Of a DNA stretch of 64,000 nt, positions 18,571 through 30,650 are shown in pieces. The DNA comes from Brasenia schreberi (taxonomy: Eukaryota; Streptophyta; Magnoliopsida; Nymphaeales; Cabombaceae). The number at the start of each line of letters is the position of its first letter. Position 1 is the stretch's first letter. Position numbers and translations under genes: made by a program. The DNA lies in contig JAYKKT010000091.1 in assembly GCA_036023115.1 (NCBI GenBank), forward strand, positions 30,885,501 through 30,949,500, written 5' to 3'. The notes under the pieces are model-generated. The model ran no database searches. It was not told the origin of the DNA and saw nothing but the letters and a program-made list of their open reading frames with translations.

Positions 18571-19447
18571 ACCTCTTATTGCTCTTTCTGCTATTTGGAC
18601 ACAAAATAGAACACAATGATGATCAACGTTCATGGAATTCTGATCCCATTTCGTGTAGGACAAGGCTTGACTCTGGGCTTTGGGTTTGGCATGTTTAGCT
18701 ATAATTGAAAGAAATTCGTTGCACAATAATCTCGGTTTCAAACGCTATCGGCAGCACTTTGTTCTGCATTTGTACGTATCTGAATAATTTAAAGATAACT
18801 GTGATAAATGCCAAGTGAGATTGTGGTGAAGATAACTTGGTTTTTCTTCAAAACACTTCTAAACTTGTGCAATATTTTCGGAAATTTCATCTCGACATGT
18901 TGCCACGGTCGGTCCAAGTGAGAGATAGATATCCCATGGATGCTCTCCTGTATTGTCCTTTGAGTAAAGCTTACGTCTAATTAATTGCATTCGGTTTGAA
19001 GAAAAGAAGATAATACATTCCGCGGATGCGACCGACTGATTCCAAATTACCTACAGTCAGTCTCTTACTGCATGGCAGTGGTAGCTGCAAAAAGGACACG
19101 ATGAAGATTGATACCTCTGGTTTCATTAATGGGAAGCTTGTTATGCATTAGTTAATGAAGATTTCGATTCTCTCCGGGCAGCGTGTTGTCAGGTTGCAGT
19201 AAGCACTTTTGATTGTGATATCACCTTCCTTTCCACCATACCACCAAAGTTTATGATCTTCAGGGCATTATTGGTTTCATGGTATCGGCGCCACACGCAT
19301 CTTTTTCAGAATTTCGTCCGGAAGTAATTCGTCAAGGAGCGAACACTTCCAATTGTGGTTCGCGTTCGAGCATGCTGCACAGCCGATGTTTACTTAAGAG
19401 GCAACATCGTATTGTTAATTACCAAAAATACTACTAAACGTGCTCAA

Positions 19448-19560
19448 CGGGCAAAAGCTCACTTGGCTAGGGGTTCGACTCACAAGTATGAAGTTGCATG
19501 CCTGGAGCATGCATCTGGCTTCGGCCTCCCAATTGTATTAAAAGAAAAAAACCCTACTAA
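19448..19560 (+). repeat. tRNA-derived SINE with A-rich tail
   Basis: The A-box-like AGCTCACTTGGCTAGG runs into a B box GGGGTTCGACTCAC. About 50 bp later comes the family block CTGGCTTCGGCCTCCC, and the copy ends in AAAAGAAAAAAA. This is the best-preserved plus-strand member of the SINE-like family in the window. Confidence 0.55.
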
Positions 19561-20112
19561 ACCATTTTATGGTGGTAGCACCACGAGTTCTTCTTGGGTT
19601 CACGAAACCAAAACTGAAGCTTTGTCTCATTCATGGTGGGCTCGGATTGTTTTCGGGTAGTCCAGAAAAAGTTTGGTGTCAAACTAGTAGTACAGCGAGC
19701 CGATGTCCCTTCTTAAGATGAACGGACATCAACGACTCAGCTAACTTACAAAACATGGGCTGTTCATCTGACGATGAACCGCTCTAAATGTAACGGAGCG
19801 GCTTTCGAAAACGATCTCTTTGCTACTTTAGAGAGGAGAATAACGTTGCTCTCTCAAATTTTCCGAATTTTTAGACGTGAAACAGAGAAAGAGGAAGAAA
19901 AGGCATTTTGAATGCCTTCAGCTTGAGGGAGAAGCATTTCTTGTTCTGTACTCTCTCTTTCTCTTGATGCTCTTCTTTGCTTTGCTATGCTTGCATTGAC
20001 CTAAGGGTTAGGGATTTCGTTATATTCATGGTTTTGCCTTATGGAGTTTTATGCTTTTGTTCTCTCTTTTCTTTTCAGATTATTTGAAGCATTTCCACTA
20101 TAGAATTTCCTT
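19561..20112. promoter_or_regulatory. Upstream and leader region of the OTU pseudogene
   Basis: From about 19820 the sequence is CT-rich and leader-like, with TTTCTCTCTTTTCTTTTCAG near 20080 resembling a 5'-UTR intron acceptor just before the ATG at 20113. No defined promoter element is certain. Confidence 0.3.
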
Positions 20113-21616
20113 ATGACAACCGGTCAAGGTAACCCAAATTTCTTTCCGTATCTGTTGTTTAGTTCCTAGATACATAAAATGTACGCACCTTGTTCGCCTG
20201 CTGTACTTTTCAATGTTAATATGATAAGAAATTGTTAGATTCTTTTCCTATGTAGAGATTCTGGGTTTTATTTTCGGATTATTGATCAATTTCATGTAGA
20301 AACGTTCGGTGTATTAGATTTTTGCTTTGTAGCCGATTCAGTAGCTTGTGAGATTGTTCAGAACAAGATTGAATCATCCTTCTCTAATCACTGGTGCCAC
20401 TAAAAGAGAACTTCTTGCGCTGATTTCGAGGAATTAATGTTATTACGTGCTCTTAGGCGCAGTTTTAGGTTCAATTTCCATAGGAGAAATGTGGTAGGGA
20501 AAAGATAAACGTAAGTCTATTGGGCAGATGAGGTCCTTTGATCATGAAATGTTGTCGTTAGAATGGGTATCTTGGGTTTCTTTTGTTTGTTTTAGTAGTA
20601 AGTAAATTACAATGTGTGAGAAAAGAACTTTGTCTCGCTTTGATTTGGAAACACGTGTATTCACAGTTAGAATGATGAGAAGTTTTAAGAGGATAAATAA
20701 TGTCTACTTTTCAGTTTGATCATCTTAGCAAGATTATTAACTTTTGTTACACCTCGTTGTTTGGTTTGCTTACTAGAGCTAAGAGCATCAATGTGAAAGC
20801 CACATTGATCTAGGGTGACAGATCGAAGAGCGTCTAGCTTGTTTTGTTACTCGTTTTCAATGCTTTGAGATGTTCTAGTTACTTTTCTTGCACACTAAAT
20901 AGTGAAATGAGTGTTTGCAAACAATTGATTTCTCGTTGGTTACTCCATGAATATGATGGGGATCAAAATAGGGTTTTTAATCCTCCAGATTTGAATAAGG
21001 GGAACGTATGAACTTTCCATTCTCCTAACTATCAACAGCGTTTGTATTGATGCAGATGGAATGAAGAGTTCAAATCAGTTTTCATCTTGTCATGTTAACT
21101 GTTCATTCTTCGGTATACACGACAAGCACAGCTTTCTTGCAGAAGTGTCAGTAAGCACATAGCCGGTCATTTTACCATGGTTTCGCTAGTTCCATCTAAA
21201 TCTAACCCTTTCTATTTCTATTGCGACCAATTTCAACAGAGACATGAAGCCCTAAAGGTCAGTGGGCTATTTTATGGACCATCAATAGCTGCTAGAGGAA
21301 GTATGGGCTCTTCCTGCCAAAGCTGTATTTCTTCAATTATTTCTCTAAGATATTGGAATCCTTGACTGGGGACATTTTCTGTTAGTTCTTCCGTGCTAAA
21401 GCATTTGGGCATTTCATCAAAATGCTATTATGTGACTTCAAGATTGTCAGAAGTTGCTCAATTGACTGGAAAGGCATCAAGAATTAGTTGGAGTGTTCCA
21501 TGTGCAAGCTGGGTGAGGAGGGGTTTCAGCTGGAGTGATCTTTGGGATTTGTCTTTGTCTTGCAAATCTTAGTGTAAGCCATGCTGAAGCTTCTATCAAG
21601 GTGAAGGGCAGTGAGA

Positions 21617-21986
21617 TGTTAATGTAATAGGAGCATGGGCCACAAGGGCCCGTGCAGCCCACGTATGTAGCAGGGGCCAGGGCCACCATGGCCCTGGCCA
21701 CCACCGTTGGGAGCTCCAACAGCTAGTGCTGGCCAGCCAGCACTAGCCACTCTTGCTTCCTCTTGTTCATTCTAAATCCCTTGTAAATGGCCTATAAATA
21801 CGCTCTTCATTCATCAATAATGTATGGAGTCTTGGCACTGCTTTCGACTTGTTGTGTATGTGCTTCCGCTCTCATATTGGTTATTCTTGAAGATTGACAT
21901 TCGTGATTGAATGCCACTTGACTCTTGGCGACTTGGTGAACTTGATTCGTGCAATATCAACCTTCGTTCATTGACGAATATTTACA
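21617..21986 (+). mobile_element. Solo LTR with 5-bp target-site duplication
   Basis: It begins TGTTAATGTAATAGG and ends GAATATTTACA, with TGT...ACA termini in short inverted repeat. It is flanked by TGAGA on both sides (21612-21616 and 21987-21991). Inside are TATAAATA at 21793-21800 and an AATAA signal near 21815, as expected of an LTR promoter and poly(A) site. It sits inside a coding exon of the OTU pseudogene, and removing it with one TGAGA restores the exon's frame. No internal retrotransposon region is present, so unequal recombination between LTRs is inferred. Confidence 0.9.
21672..21750. repeat. Two adjacent GC-rich stem-loops in the solo LTR
   Basis: GGCCAGGGCCA and TGGCCCTGGCC form an 11-bp perfect stem with a 3-nt loop. 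About 30 bp later TAGTGCTGG and CCAGCACTA form a 9-bp stem with a CCAG loop. Both lie about 45-110 bp before the LTR TATA box. Confidence 0.8.
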
Positions 21987-22789
21987 TGAGAGTGCTAAAC
22001 ATCACTCAGACAACTCGTCAGATAGCTCATAACATGGAAAGACAGTGTACACAAGCTACTCAATAACTGGTATACTGCATGTACGAGTTATTGAAATGTC
22101 CAGTAATTTATTAAGAATTGGTATATGGTCTCATAGTTATTTTGGTTGCAATGTGTAGCTTAATACTGCATTTTGAGCAAACATTTTACCATCGCTTGTA
22201 TGGATATAGCTCTTCATATCAGAAATATGCTATCATTTTTGTGCAAGTTATAGATTTCAGCTGTGTTTCTAAACAAGTACTATGTTTTTGGCTCTTGTTC
22301 ACTAGTATGTGCCAGTATTGTTTACTAATTCAAATAATTCATATTCTGTGGGAAACTGCCGTTGCTTTAATAGGTTGTATTGGTTTGCTTAAATGGTTAA
22401 CTTCCTTGTTTCTCTGACATTATTTTTTGCATGTCAATCTTGAATTTCTTTCCGATCTTTAAACTTCAGTTTTTCCTGAGCTCCATAACTGCCAATTATA
22501 CCAAATGACGGAAGATGCATCGGAGGCTATAACTCTCAGATTTTCTTCTCTTTATCATATGTTTTTCAAAGGGACCTTCGGAAAATATCAAGTAAGTGAT
22601 GGAAATGTAGATGACATTCAAAATTTTGGATAAGATTAGAACAATAACATGAGCAATTATGAATATACTAGAAACAGTGATCAAAACTATTTAATCTTTA
22701 TCAATATTTTCAATTCTTACTGATCTGAAACTCAAATTCATCTCAATACAAATTTATTCGTACATGTGACTATCATATACTCCGCTCAT

Positions 22790-22989
22790 GTAAGGGATCA
22801 CCCTTGCATGGCCGGTCTGAAGCCCGGATAAAGGAGGAGGGTTGCGTTAGGATTCCGACTGTCAGCGTAAAACTTTATCGGATTTATTTACCATGTATTC
22901 TATAAATTATGATAGGGCTTTGTGGAAACAAAGATTTCATGTAGCCAATCCATCTAGTATAAAAAAAGGCTTAGTTATTGTTGCTGTAG
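22790..22989 (+). mobile_element. 3'-end stub of an RTE-type LINE, copy 3
   Basis: From 22895 the plus strand matches the LINE 3' end: GATAGGGCTTTGTGGAAACA, CATGTAGCCAATCCATCTAG, AAAGGCTTAG, then a TTATTGTTGCTG tail in place of (TTG)n. The preceding 22790-22890 block (AAGCCCGGATAAAGGAGGAG) is not in the longer LINE copy and may be from a related subfamily. It lies in an intron of the OTU pseudogene. Confidence 0.75.
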
Positions 22990-23624
22990 TTATTTGCCAG
23001 AAGAGTCTAGCATATGTAGGAAATAACTGTTCTTTTCTGATTGTGACATGCAGGCATTCCAGGAGATGGGAGATGTTTGTTTCAATCTGTAGCTCATGGT
23101 GCCTGTTTGGTGTCTGGAAAGCCACTTCCAAACGAGAACCTAGAGAGAGAATTGGCAGATGAATTGAGAGAAAGGGTACAGAATGAAACTTATTCATATC
23201 TTCCATGGATTCATGTTGTAAATATCATGTGTAAATGACTGAGTTACTTTATCTTCTCATTCTGACACTTTCATGTTGAATTATGGGAAACCTTATCATG
23301 AAGAATGCTGGTCTTAACTGGTTGCGGATGAATTTATCCAGAGGAGAAAGGAGACCGAATGGTGTGTATCCATATATAGAACTACTCTATTATTTCTTTT
23401 GGAAGGAAACCATTACTTTTGACAGCAGTGGTTGCTTTCATTTTCAATAGACTAAGATGTTCTGTGCAAGCAAATGAAGCTGGAAAAATTTAAATTTGCA
23501 ATATTGTATTTCATCATTGATAAGGCCACGTCATATCGACCAGGGAAATATTTCAATAACTGTTTCTGTTTGATGTAACGTAAAATTGCATCCTAACAAA
23601 TGAACATCTTAGTCTAACAATTAG

Positions 23625-23704
23625 TGGCTGCTTTGTATATAAATTTGTTCATTCAATAAAAGGAATTAAGATCCTTACCTGTTATTTTACATGGTGTTAG
23701 AGCC
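23625..23704 (+). mobile_element. LTR 3' end followed by a primer-binding site
   Basis: TTAGTGGCTGCTTTGTATAT ... GTTATTTTACA resembles an LTR end. It is followed at once by TGGTGTTAGAGCC, a 10/12 match to the tRNA-iMet primer site TGGTATCAGAGC of plant Copia elements. The same ending recurs about 2.5 kb downstream at 26115-26186. The left part of this LTR is missing or unrecognisable. Confidence 0.55.
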
Positions 23705-26114
23705 TAATCGGCAGTGCGATGATGATCGACTCTTAGCGACGATCGAGGGAAACAACAACAATCATGGTGGTTGGTCGTGACTTGTTGGTGGTTGGATGAC
23801 ATGAGATGTCGGCGGTGATAAAGGCCCGATCGATGATTGTGAAGTGGCGGTCTTGGCAGTCATGGATATGATGGTTAAGCAAATAGAAAAACCCAAGCAT
23901 CCCTCCCTTTGCTCCACCGTGAGATTCAACAGTCCTGGTGAGGTTTCTGTCCCATGTGCGACTCAACATCATCTTCTCCAGTGTCGTCATCTTGGTAGTC
24001 TTTGTCGGGGTTTTGAGAGAACATTGAGGGGTTTTAGACGGGAATCTTGGGGCTGTGGGAGGAAGATGAGCAATTGTGAAGGTTGATTGGGTGAGAAGGG
24101 TTAGGAGGATATCGAGCGTCGGCACTGTCCATCTCTCTTTCATCTTTCTTTGTTGCTCCCTTCTCGCTCTCCCTTTACTGATGGAGGCTTTGGAAACACT
24201 AAAAGAGAGGGCATGAGAAGGAGACAATGAAAGGGGGAGAGAAACATGGTTTTTCTGTTTTAGTAGGGGAGACCCGTTTATATACATTCGGGTCATGGAT
24301 CTAGTTCTAGATCCAGACTTGTTATGTATCAAAAATGAGATATTTTATTAGACTAGATCCAAACCCGTTTTATGCTCGTTATGTTTTCAGTATGAGGCCT
24401 ATGTTGGTCTTGAATCCAAACTCGGAGCTATGTTTGGATCTAATTTGATCTTGCTTGATATTCAAATTCGAGTTCATCTAGGTATGCTCTTTTCAACTTG
24501 TTTATTTTTAATATTGGTTGTAACAATTGTTTGTTAGCATGTTTTGAGGAAAAATGTGTTGCAATATTTGAATGATTTCAAACTTGACTATTGATTATAT
24601 AAAAAATGTATTTGTTGGAAAACAATAAGTTGAATCTTCCTTATAATTAAGATCCATGTTTCTGGCCTTTTGTTGAAAACTTTTGTAATTAAGGTGCTTC
24701 ATGTTGTTGGCCTTTTGTTAAAAATAAATTAATGTTTGAAGATGCACTGTTGTTATTTGAGAATTAAAACTTGATTGTTTAATGAATTGGAATTTTTTTT
24801 GTTGAAAGTTGCATCTACTTGTATGAGTAAGATCCATGTTGTTGACCTTTTGTTGAAAACCTTTGCGATTAAGGTACTTCATGTTGGTGACCTTTTGTTA
24901 TAAATTAATTGATATTTAAAGATGCACTTATTGTTATTTGAGGATTTGTAATCTTGATAACTTTAAGATTACTTTTTCATGAGATTATGATATTTGTTTG
25001 TTTGCCTTTAATTGAAAATCGTTGTGATTAAGATGCTTCATGTTGTTGGCATTTTGGTTGGAGAGTAATCAATATTGAAAAAACACTTATAATTACCTTG
25101 ATTAACTTGTATTTGATAAATTTATTTTAAGAGAATTGTGAGACAAACCTTATGAGACTTTTGAAAAACATGAAATTGATTCATTTGACTTGTTTTGATC
25201 ATCTTAATGAATTGTCTTAATGTTGGAACCATAGAATCACTTTTGAGTTTATGATATTTAAGGGCCTTGAGAATTGTATGGATGAAGGTTTTGAGTTTTG
25301 CCTTAAAAATCTTGTTTGGGTTCGAGTTTGTCATTAAAACTCAAGTTTTACCTTAACCTTAAAGCTTGTTTGACTTTGTGTGATTTGAGCTTAACCTTAA
25401 AAAACTTGTTTGACTTTAGTTTTGAGCTTTACATCAAAAGGCTTATTTGTGTTCGAGTTTGTCCTTAAAACTTAAGTTTTGATCTTAACCTTAAAAAACT
25501 TTTTTGATATACCAAAGTTTCCTTATAATATCAAAGTTTTATAGTGATTTATAAACATATTTGTTATAATAGACAATCCTATTTGGATGATATCAATGTT
25601 TTCTATCAAATGACTTTCTTGAATTAGAGTAAATAAACTTTATGAATTTAAATGACTTTCTTGAATTAGAGTAAATAACTTTATGGATTAGTTATCATAA
25701 TTTGTCTTGTTGGTTTTAAAAATTGAGTGAATGTATGTATTGATACTTCATTGATCTTCATGTACGATGAAAAACAAATTGATACTTTGATTGTGGAAAA
25801 ATGTTTTGAAGAAAGTTGTGTCCTCTTATATTCATGTTTTTGTTTTTAGACAAACTTTCGGTATACACATCATAAGTTTGATGGGTCTAAAATGTAATAT
25901 GATTGAACCCATAAGTATGTATCTGTAATCAGGTCACAACGGACCTAGGCCATCTAGGCTAGGATCATTTGAGCTAGGGCCACTAAAGCTAGGGCTACTA
26001 AGGGTCCAACGGTTAGGAAAATAGCCATTGGGCCTTCAACAACCAATAACACAGCTGCTGGCTTTCATTCTTATCTTTATATAAACTTCTCATATATTCG
26101 ATAATAGTAAGCCC
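23705..26114 (+). mobile_element. Internal region of a degenerate, non-coding LTR element, with tandem repeats
   Basis: It lies between two similar LTR ends. There are no gag, protease, RT or integrase motifs. The 199-codon minus-strand frame at 23733-24332 is low-complexity. At 24645-25050 a unit of about 190 bp containing TTGGCCTTTTGTTGAAAAC and GATTAAGGTGCTTCATGTTG is repeated about 2.5 times. At 25335-25510 CTTAACCTTAAAAAACTTG repeats. At 25600-25695 AATGACTTTCTTGAATTAGA is duplicated. Candidates are a LARD/TRIM-like element or an unrelated satellite-like filler. Confidence 0.4.
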
Positions 26115-26190
26115 TTAGTGACTGCTTTGTATATAGATTTGTTCATTTAATAAAAGGAATTAAGATCCTTACTTGTTATTGTACATATAC
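26115..26190 (+). mobile_element. Second LTR end, matching 23625-23695
   Basis: CCTTAGTGACTGCTTTGTAT, GTTCATTTAATAAAAGG and GTTATTGTACA match the LTR end at 23625-23695 with a few differences. The sequence upstream (25890-26110, with GGACCTAGGCC/GCTAGGGCC words and TATATAAAC) is a plausible LTR body, but it does not resemble the sequence upstream of the first copy. Confidence 0.5.
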
Positions 26191-26687
26191 ATATATAGAT
26201 TATGGACATGACTACCGCAAGGAGCCAATCCAAGTTCTTTATCATGGTTAAGGGCACTACGATGCCTTGCAAATTCATGAAACGGGTGGAAGATCGAGAC
26301 TGTAAAACTATAGAAAAAAATCCATGTCCTTGCATGATCTGAAATGAATGGGCTTCACATGTAGCACACATGCATGTTATGTGTATATGCCACATCTGGA
26401 ATATCATGTTCATATTCTATGGGAGATATGTAACTTCTATAGCATGATCTAAAATGAATTATGATATGCTTCTCTATCTGCACTACTCATGTTCTCATTT
26501 GGTTGTGTTTTCATTCTACCCTGCCCTTGCAATCTCTCCATTCTGATTTCTGCTTCGAGATGAACGTGGCCTTATAATGCATTGCATTAGGGGGTATTCA
26601 CTTCATTGCGAATGAATTTCTTCATCCATTGGCAGCTTTCTAAGAGTAAAGACCACATGGATAGACGGGATGAATTGATGGAAAGAA
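26191..26687. other. Intergenic stretch, nothing recognised
   Basis: No gene or repeat end is supported. Confidence 0.35.
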
Positions 26688-28165
26688 CGACTAAACATTT
26701 TTCCATACTAGATGGGGTCAGCTACATGGATTCTTTGTTCCCCGTAGCTCTATCATGTGCCATGGTAGTAGTTAACTCAATATAAACTAGATCATTCTTT
26801 ATTATTTTTTAATACTTTTGTAGTCATCTTTCTTTTCTAATATTTTTACAATATAGTTTTTCATATTTTCTTATTGGAGCATCTTTTGGTTGTCTTTTTA
26901 CATGTCAAAACCATCTTAAACAATTTTCCTTCCTTTTATCCTCTATTGGTATTACTCTCAATTTATTTATAATAACCTCATTATGGATACGGTTTTTTCT
27001 TGTATGACTACTCATCCATTTCAACATTTTCATTTCTACTACTAACATCTTTTGTATACGATGATTAACAGTCCAACACTCGGAACTATAAAACATAGCA
27101 AGTCTAATTGTTGCTCTATAATATTTATCTTTCAACTTTAATGGTATCTTCTTATCACATAGAATACCTTATGCCCTTCTCCATTTTAACCAATCGACAT
27201 TAATTCTATGTGTAACATCATTAATTTTTTCATCATTCTAAAAAATTAACATTAGGTATTTAAAACTTTTCTTGTGAGGGATGTAATGTATGTCAATCTT
27301 AATTTCTATGTCTTAGAAGTACCTAAATGATCGAACTTACATTCCATGTATTCTGTCTTTGTTCTACTAAGTTGAAAGCTTTTACTTTCGAATGTTTTTC
27401 TGCATAGTTCTAATTTTTTATTAACTTTTTTCTTAGCCTTATCCACTAACTCATATGCAAATAACATACACCAAGGTATTTTATCTTGAATATGTTTTGT
27501 GAAATCAAATTTACACCATTGTACACGTCTCTTATAAAATTTACGTATATCAATTGGATACCCCTCTTTTTTAAAGTTCTCCAAAGAACATCTCTTGACA
27601 CCATATCATAAGCTCTTTTAAATCAATAAATATTACTTGAAGGTTCTTCTTTTTTGCTCTAAAATATTTCATAAGACATCTAAATAGGTGAATCGTTTCA
27701 ATAGTAAATCTGTCGAACATGGATACAAATTGGTTCTCTATTGTACTCGATACTTGTCTTAACCTACATTTGATAATTATTTTTTATAATTTCATAATAC
27801 CTCGATAATTCACATGTTTTCCTTGTTCTTATATATGGTATAAGTGCACTCGCTCTCCATTCTTTATGTATTTTTTGGATTCTTTATATTTTATTAAATA
27901 GTCCTCCAAGCCCCGTCTCTCCTAGAATTTTCTATACTTGTATATGAATATTGTTTGGTTGTAAAGATTTACTAGTCTTCGTATATTTAAGAGTTTCTTT
28001 AACTTCATACTTTTGAATACATCGATTAAAATTATGATTTATATATTTTTTTTATTTGACTAACTCTTTTAAGCTAATACTACGATCTATATTTTCATTA
28101 AAAAGCTTATAAAAATAAATTTCTTATCTATTTTTATATTATCATTCGCCATTAAAATCTTCTTA
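26688..28165 (-). mobile_element. 5'-truncated RTE-type LINE, copy 4
   Basis: The minus strand encodes fragments YYRATIRLAMFYSSECWTVN, MLKWMSSHTRKNRIHNEV, DKIPWCMLFAYELVD (an altered FADD box) and LSRTKTEYMECKFDHLGTS. The 3' terminus (CATACTAGATGGGG, CTACATGGATTCTTTG) lies at 26690-26730. It corresponds to about 37.29-38.93 kb of the longer LINE. Frames are broken many times and the catalytic ADD is altered. Confidence 0.88.
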
Positions 28166-29238
28166 CCGTGAAAAGAAGCAAGGGGATGACTAATTCTATA
28201 ATTCAATATGAATTACCTTAAGGACTACGGATTTTCTCCAATAATTAACATCTATATTGATGGACTCTTCTTCCCAGTCAGAGTTGGTAGTTCTCCCTAC
28301 GGCGGTTTCTTTAACGTCCTATATCGATGGCCGGATATGGCTTAATTCAGCAATGCGGTTGTCTACCGCAGTACGCAGGAGATCACTTACCCACAACCGA
28401 TTCTGTCAACTCATTGATGCATTATACATTTTCTGTGATAAACTCTACCTTATCTATTGAATTTGTTCTGAAATGATATTCTACATCTGATGGAAAAGAA
28501 AGCAACCTGGCAATGAGCTAACGAACGATTAACCAATTTGCCCACAAATGCAAATTTTATGGTATTATTCTGCAAAATTCAAGCTGATCTTCAATGTTGG
28601 CTTCAGCAGAGATGTGGATGAAGTACAAAATCCACTGCCACTTTCTAGTTTTTTATATACGCGTACACACATAGAGAGAGAGAGAGAGAGGAATCCAAAC
28701 TCAGGAAAACCAAAAAAGAGAACTAAGAGAGAATTTGGTGCATATTTTCAGGGTGGAAAGAAATCAGAATACTTGTTAGAACGAAGTGAAGTTTTGTTTT
28801 TTAAGCATGATCTCCCGGCTCGGTGTTTCAAAGGCATTCATGTGCATTTGTCTTGCCATCTTCTCATGCAATGCTCACTAGAAAAACCTTGTATCAGAGT
28901 TGTGGGCTTGTTGCCTTCCAGGGGCAGAGCTCACTGGTTAGGGGATTGGCTCTCCAACAAGAGATTAGGAATCCAATACCCGAACGTATCAAATGCGTGA
29001 TGGTCAAGACCGCTTCTTGTCCCTTAAGATTCTAATTTGACTCCAAACTAACACACACATGCAATTTGGCCACACGGTACAATCACCAAACTGCAGAAGA
29101 GAGAACGGTTCGAGCTACACCAATCGAGAGAGAGCGAGGGCCTCTCACGCCTAGAAAAACACCAACAGACTAGCGAGCCGGCTAGACGTTGACCTCCCCC
29201 CCCTCTTCCCCCGTCTCTCTTTCTGGACTTTGAAGTAG
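28166..29238. other. Stretch between LINE copy 4 and the REM/B3 pseudogene
   Basis: A 67-codon plus frame at 28257-28460 begins MDSSSQSELVVLPTAVSL, with more GC than its surroundings; I do not recognise it and cannot link it to a splice partner. A (GA)n tract lies at 28671-28690. Sequence from about 29100 is the probable 5' leader of the B3 gene. Confidence 0.3.
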
Positions 29239-30329
29239 ATGCTGAAGGAGAGGTGCCGATGCGGGAAGCTGTTTCCTGTAGATGGAAGAGAAGACGAAGG
29301 CAAAATTTTCTTCAAGATCATGCTCGGCGACTTTACGTCCAAATTAGTAAGCAATACCTTTGCGTTTTCTTGCTTATAAATGAGCTTCTTGCTCCTCCAA
29401 TTCTTATTATTGCAGTGCCTAATCGTTTACGAGAGAGCATTTGTCCTTAACATTTTGACTTTCTTTGGATATAATTCTTCTTATCATACACCGGTGATCG
29501 ATTTGGTTTAGCACACTCGGCTTCCGTTTATTCTTTCCTTTATATTGGCAATCCAATGTCATTCACCATCGGAAAAGAAGAAAATGGTTTTACCTCCTGA
29601 TGAGTATTTGGATCATGTCGCAGTTACCACACCCTGCTTAATCTTCTACGCGTTTCTTTTACAATTAATTAAGGAAATAGTTGTACGCGTAGAAGAAACC
29701 CGGTGTGTGTCAAACAGTCTTACCGATCTCACAGGTAAATTAAACTTTTCAGTAGTGTTACTTATTTCAGGATTATCTCATTATATTATTACGATCAGAA
29801 TCCCATAAGACATAAAACAGCCTTCCAATGATTTCATGAGAAAATTAACGTTAAAACATTTTTTGGGGTACATGTAGGAACTTTTAATATATCCTTCAAA
29901 TTCAACAAAAACCTTCTTTTCAGTATTCTTTGCACGGCGGCTGATCGTCCAGCCTAAAGTAATTAAAAGGAACATTCATTCATTTTTTTTGACGATGTTG
30001 ATCTCAGAATTCTGGAAGTAGTAAAAACTATCTTAAGATGATTTAGGTACCACCTTGCAGGGTTCTTGATAGGTTAAGCTTCCTACTCCCGGATAATCTT
30101 TCTGTTCCTCCTCTTCCCTCTCAACCTCCCTACTGATTCATATGTATGATTGTACTTGACCAATATTTATTTTTATTACTCTTCGAAGTTGCATCAAATT
30201 CGTTTACCCCTACCCAAATGCCATTACTTAAAAACTTAAGCATTGGCTCGTGATATGTTCAAATATTCTTACCCGTTTTCTTCTATTTTTCTCATTGTAC
30301 ACTTTTTCAAAAACTTTTGAAATGGATTT

Positions 30330-30650
30330 GCAATCAGGGATAGATGTGGGGCTGGTCCATGATGGGTACGGTTCCAGAACCAGCGACTTCAGTTGGAGTC
30401 TAGAACCGATAATTTTATTATTCTTTTAAAATATAGCAAAATAAAAAAGACTGGATGGGAGGTTTAGATCCATCAGTTCTGGTTTGATTAAGGTTTCTGT
30501 TTTATAAAAGGTGAAATCAGAACTGAACCGGGTGGTCTCCAGTTTCGAGCCTGACTCCGGTTCCGGTTTCACAGGTTCAGGGTTCAGCCAGTTCCTGGCC
30601 CGATTCAGTTCCAGTTGAAACCGCTTGGGCCGGTTAGGAATCGGTCTTGT
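30330..30650 (+). repeat. GGTTCC/ACCGG-word repeat in REM intron 1
   Basis: GGTTCCAGAACCAG, TTTTATAAAAGGTGAAA, ACCGGGTGG, GGTTCAGGGTTCAGCC and GGGCCGGTTAGG occur in this order. The same order recurs at 33070-33240 and, more diverged, at 62640-62960. An inverted copy lies at 51600-51900. Confidence 0.6.

Larger units (their letters stand above)
20113..23361 (+). pseudogene. OTU-family deubiquitinase (plant OTU4-like), decayed and truncated
   Basis: The diagnostic exon is 23054-23175, encoding GIPGDGRCLFQSVAHGACL and ELADELRER, the catalytic Asp/Cys block of OTU proteases (D-G-R-C-L-F). Upstream exons were inferred at 20113-20128, 21056-21150 and 21240-22069. The last encodes a hydrophobic AGVIFGICLCLANLSVSHAEA segment and, after the solo LTR is removed, HGKTVYTSYSITG running in phase into the catalytic exon. 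Lesions are a TGA at 21363-21365, a frameshift near 21515-21528, a TAA at 22030-22032, and a 370-bp solo LTR at 21617-21986. A LINE stub at about 22.9 kb lies in the intron. The next exon (23321-23361, VADEFIQRRKETEW) follows TG where AG is needed. Downstream exons, including the catalytic His, were not found; an LTR-like element starts near 23625. The first exons are the least certain. Confidence 0.82.

Noticed and set aside
23733..24332. 199-codon minus-strand open frame
   Set aside because: Low-complexity Ser/Thr/Arg-rich peptide inside a probable LTR-element interior; no family motif.
28548..29000. 150-codon plus-strand open frame
   Set aside because: Runs through a GA tract and lies in the probable upstream region of the B3 gene; no domain.
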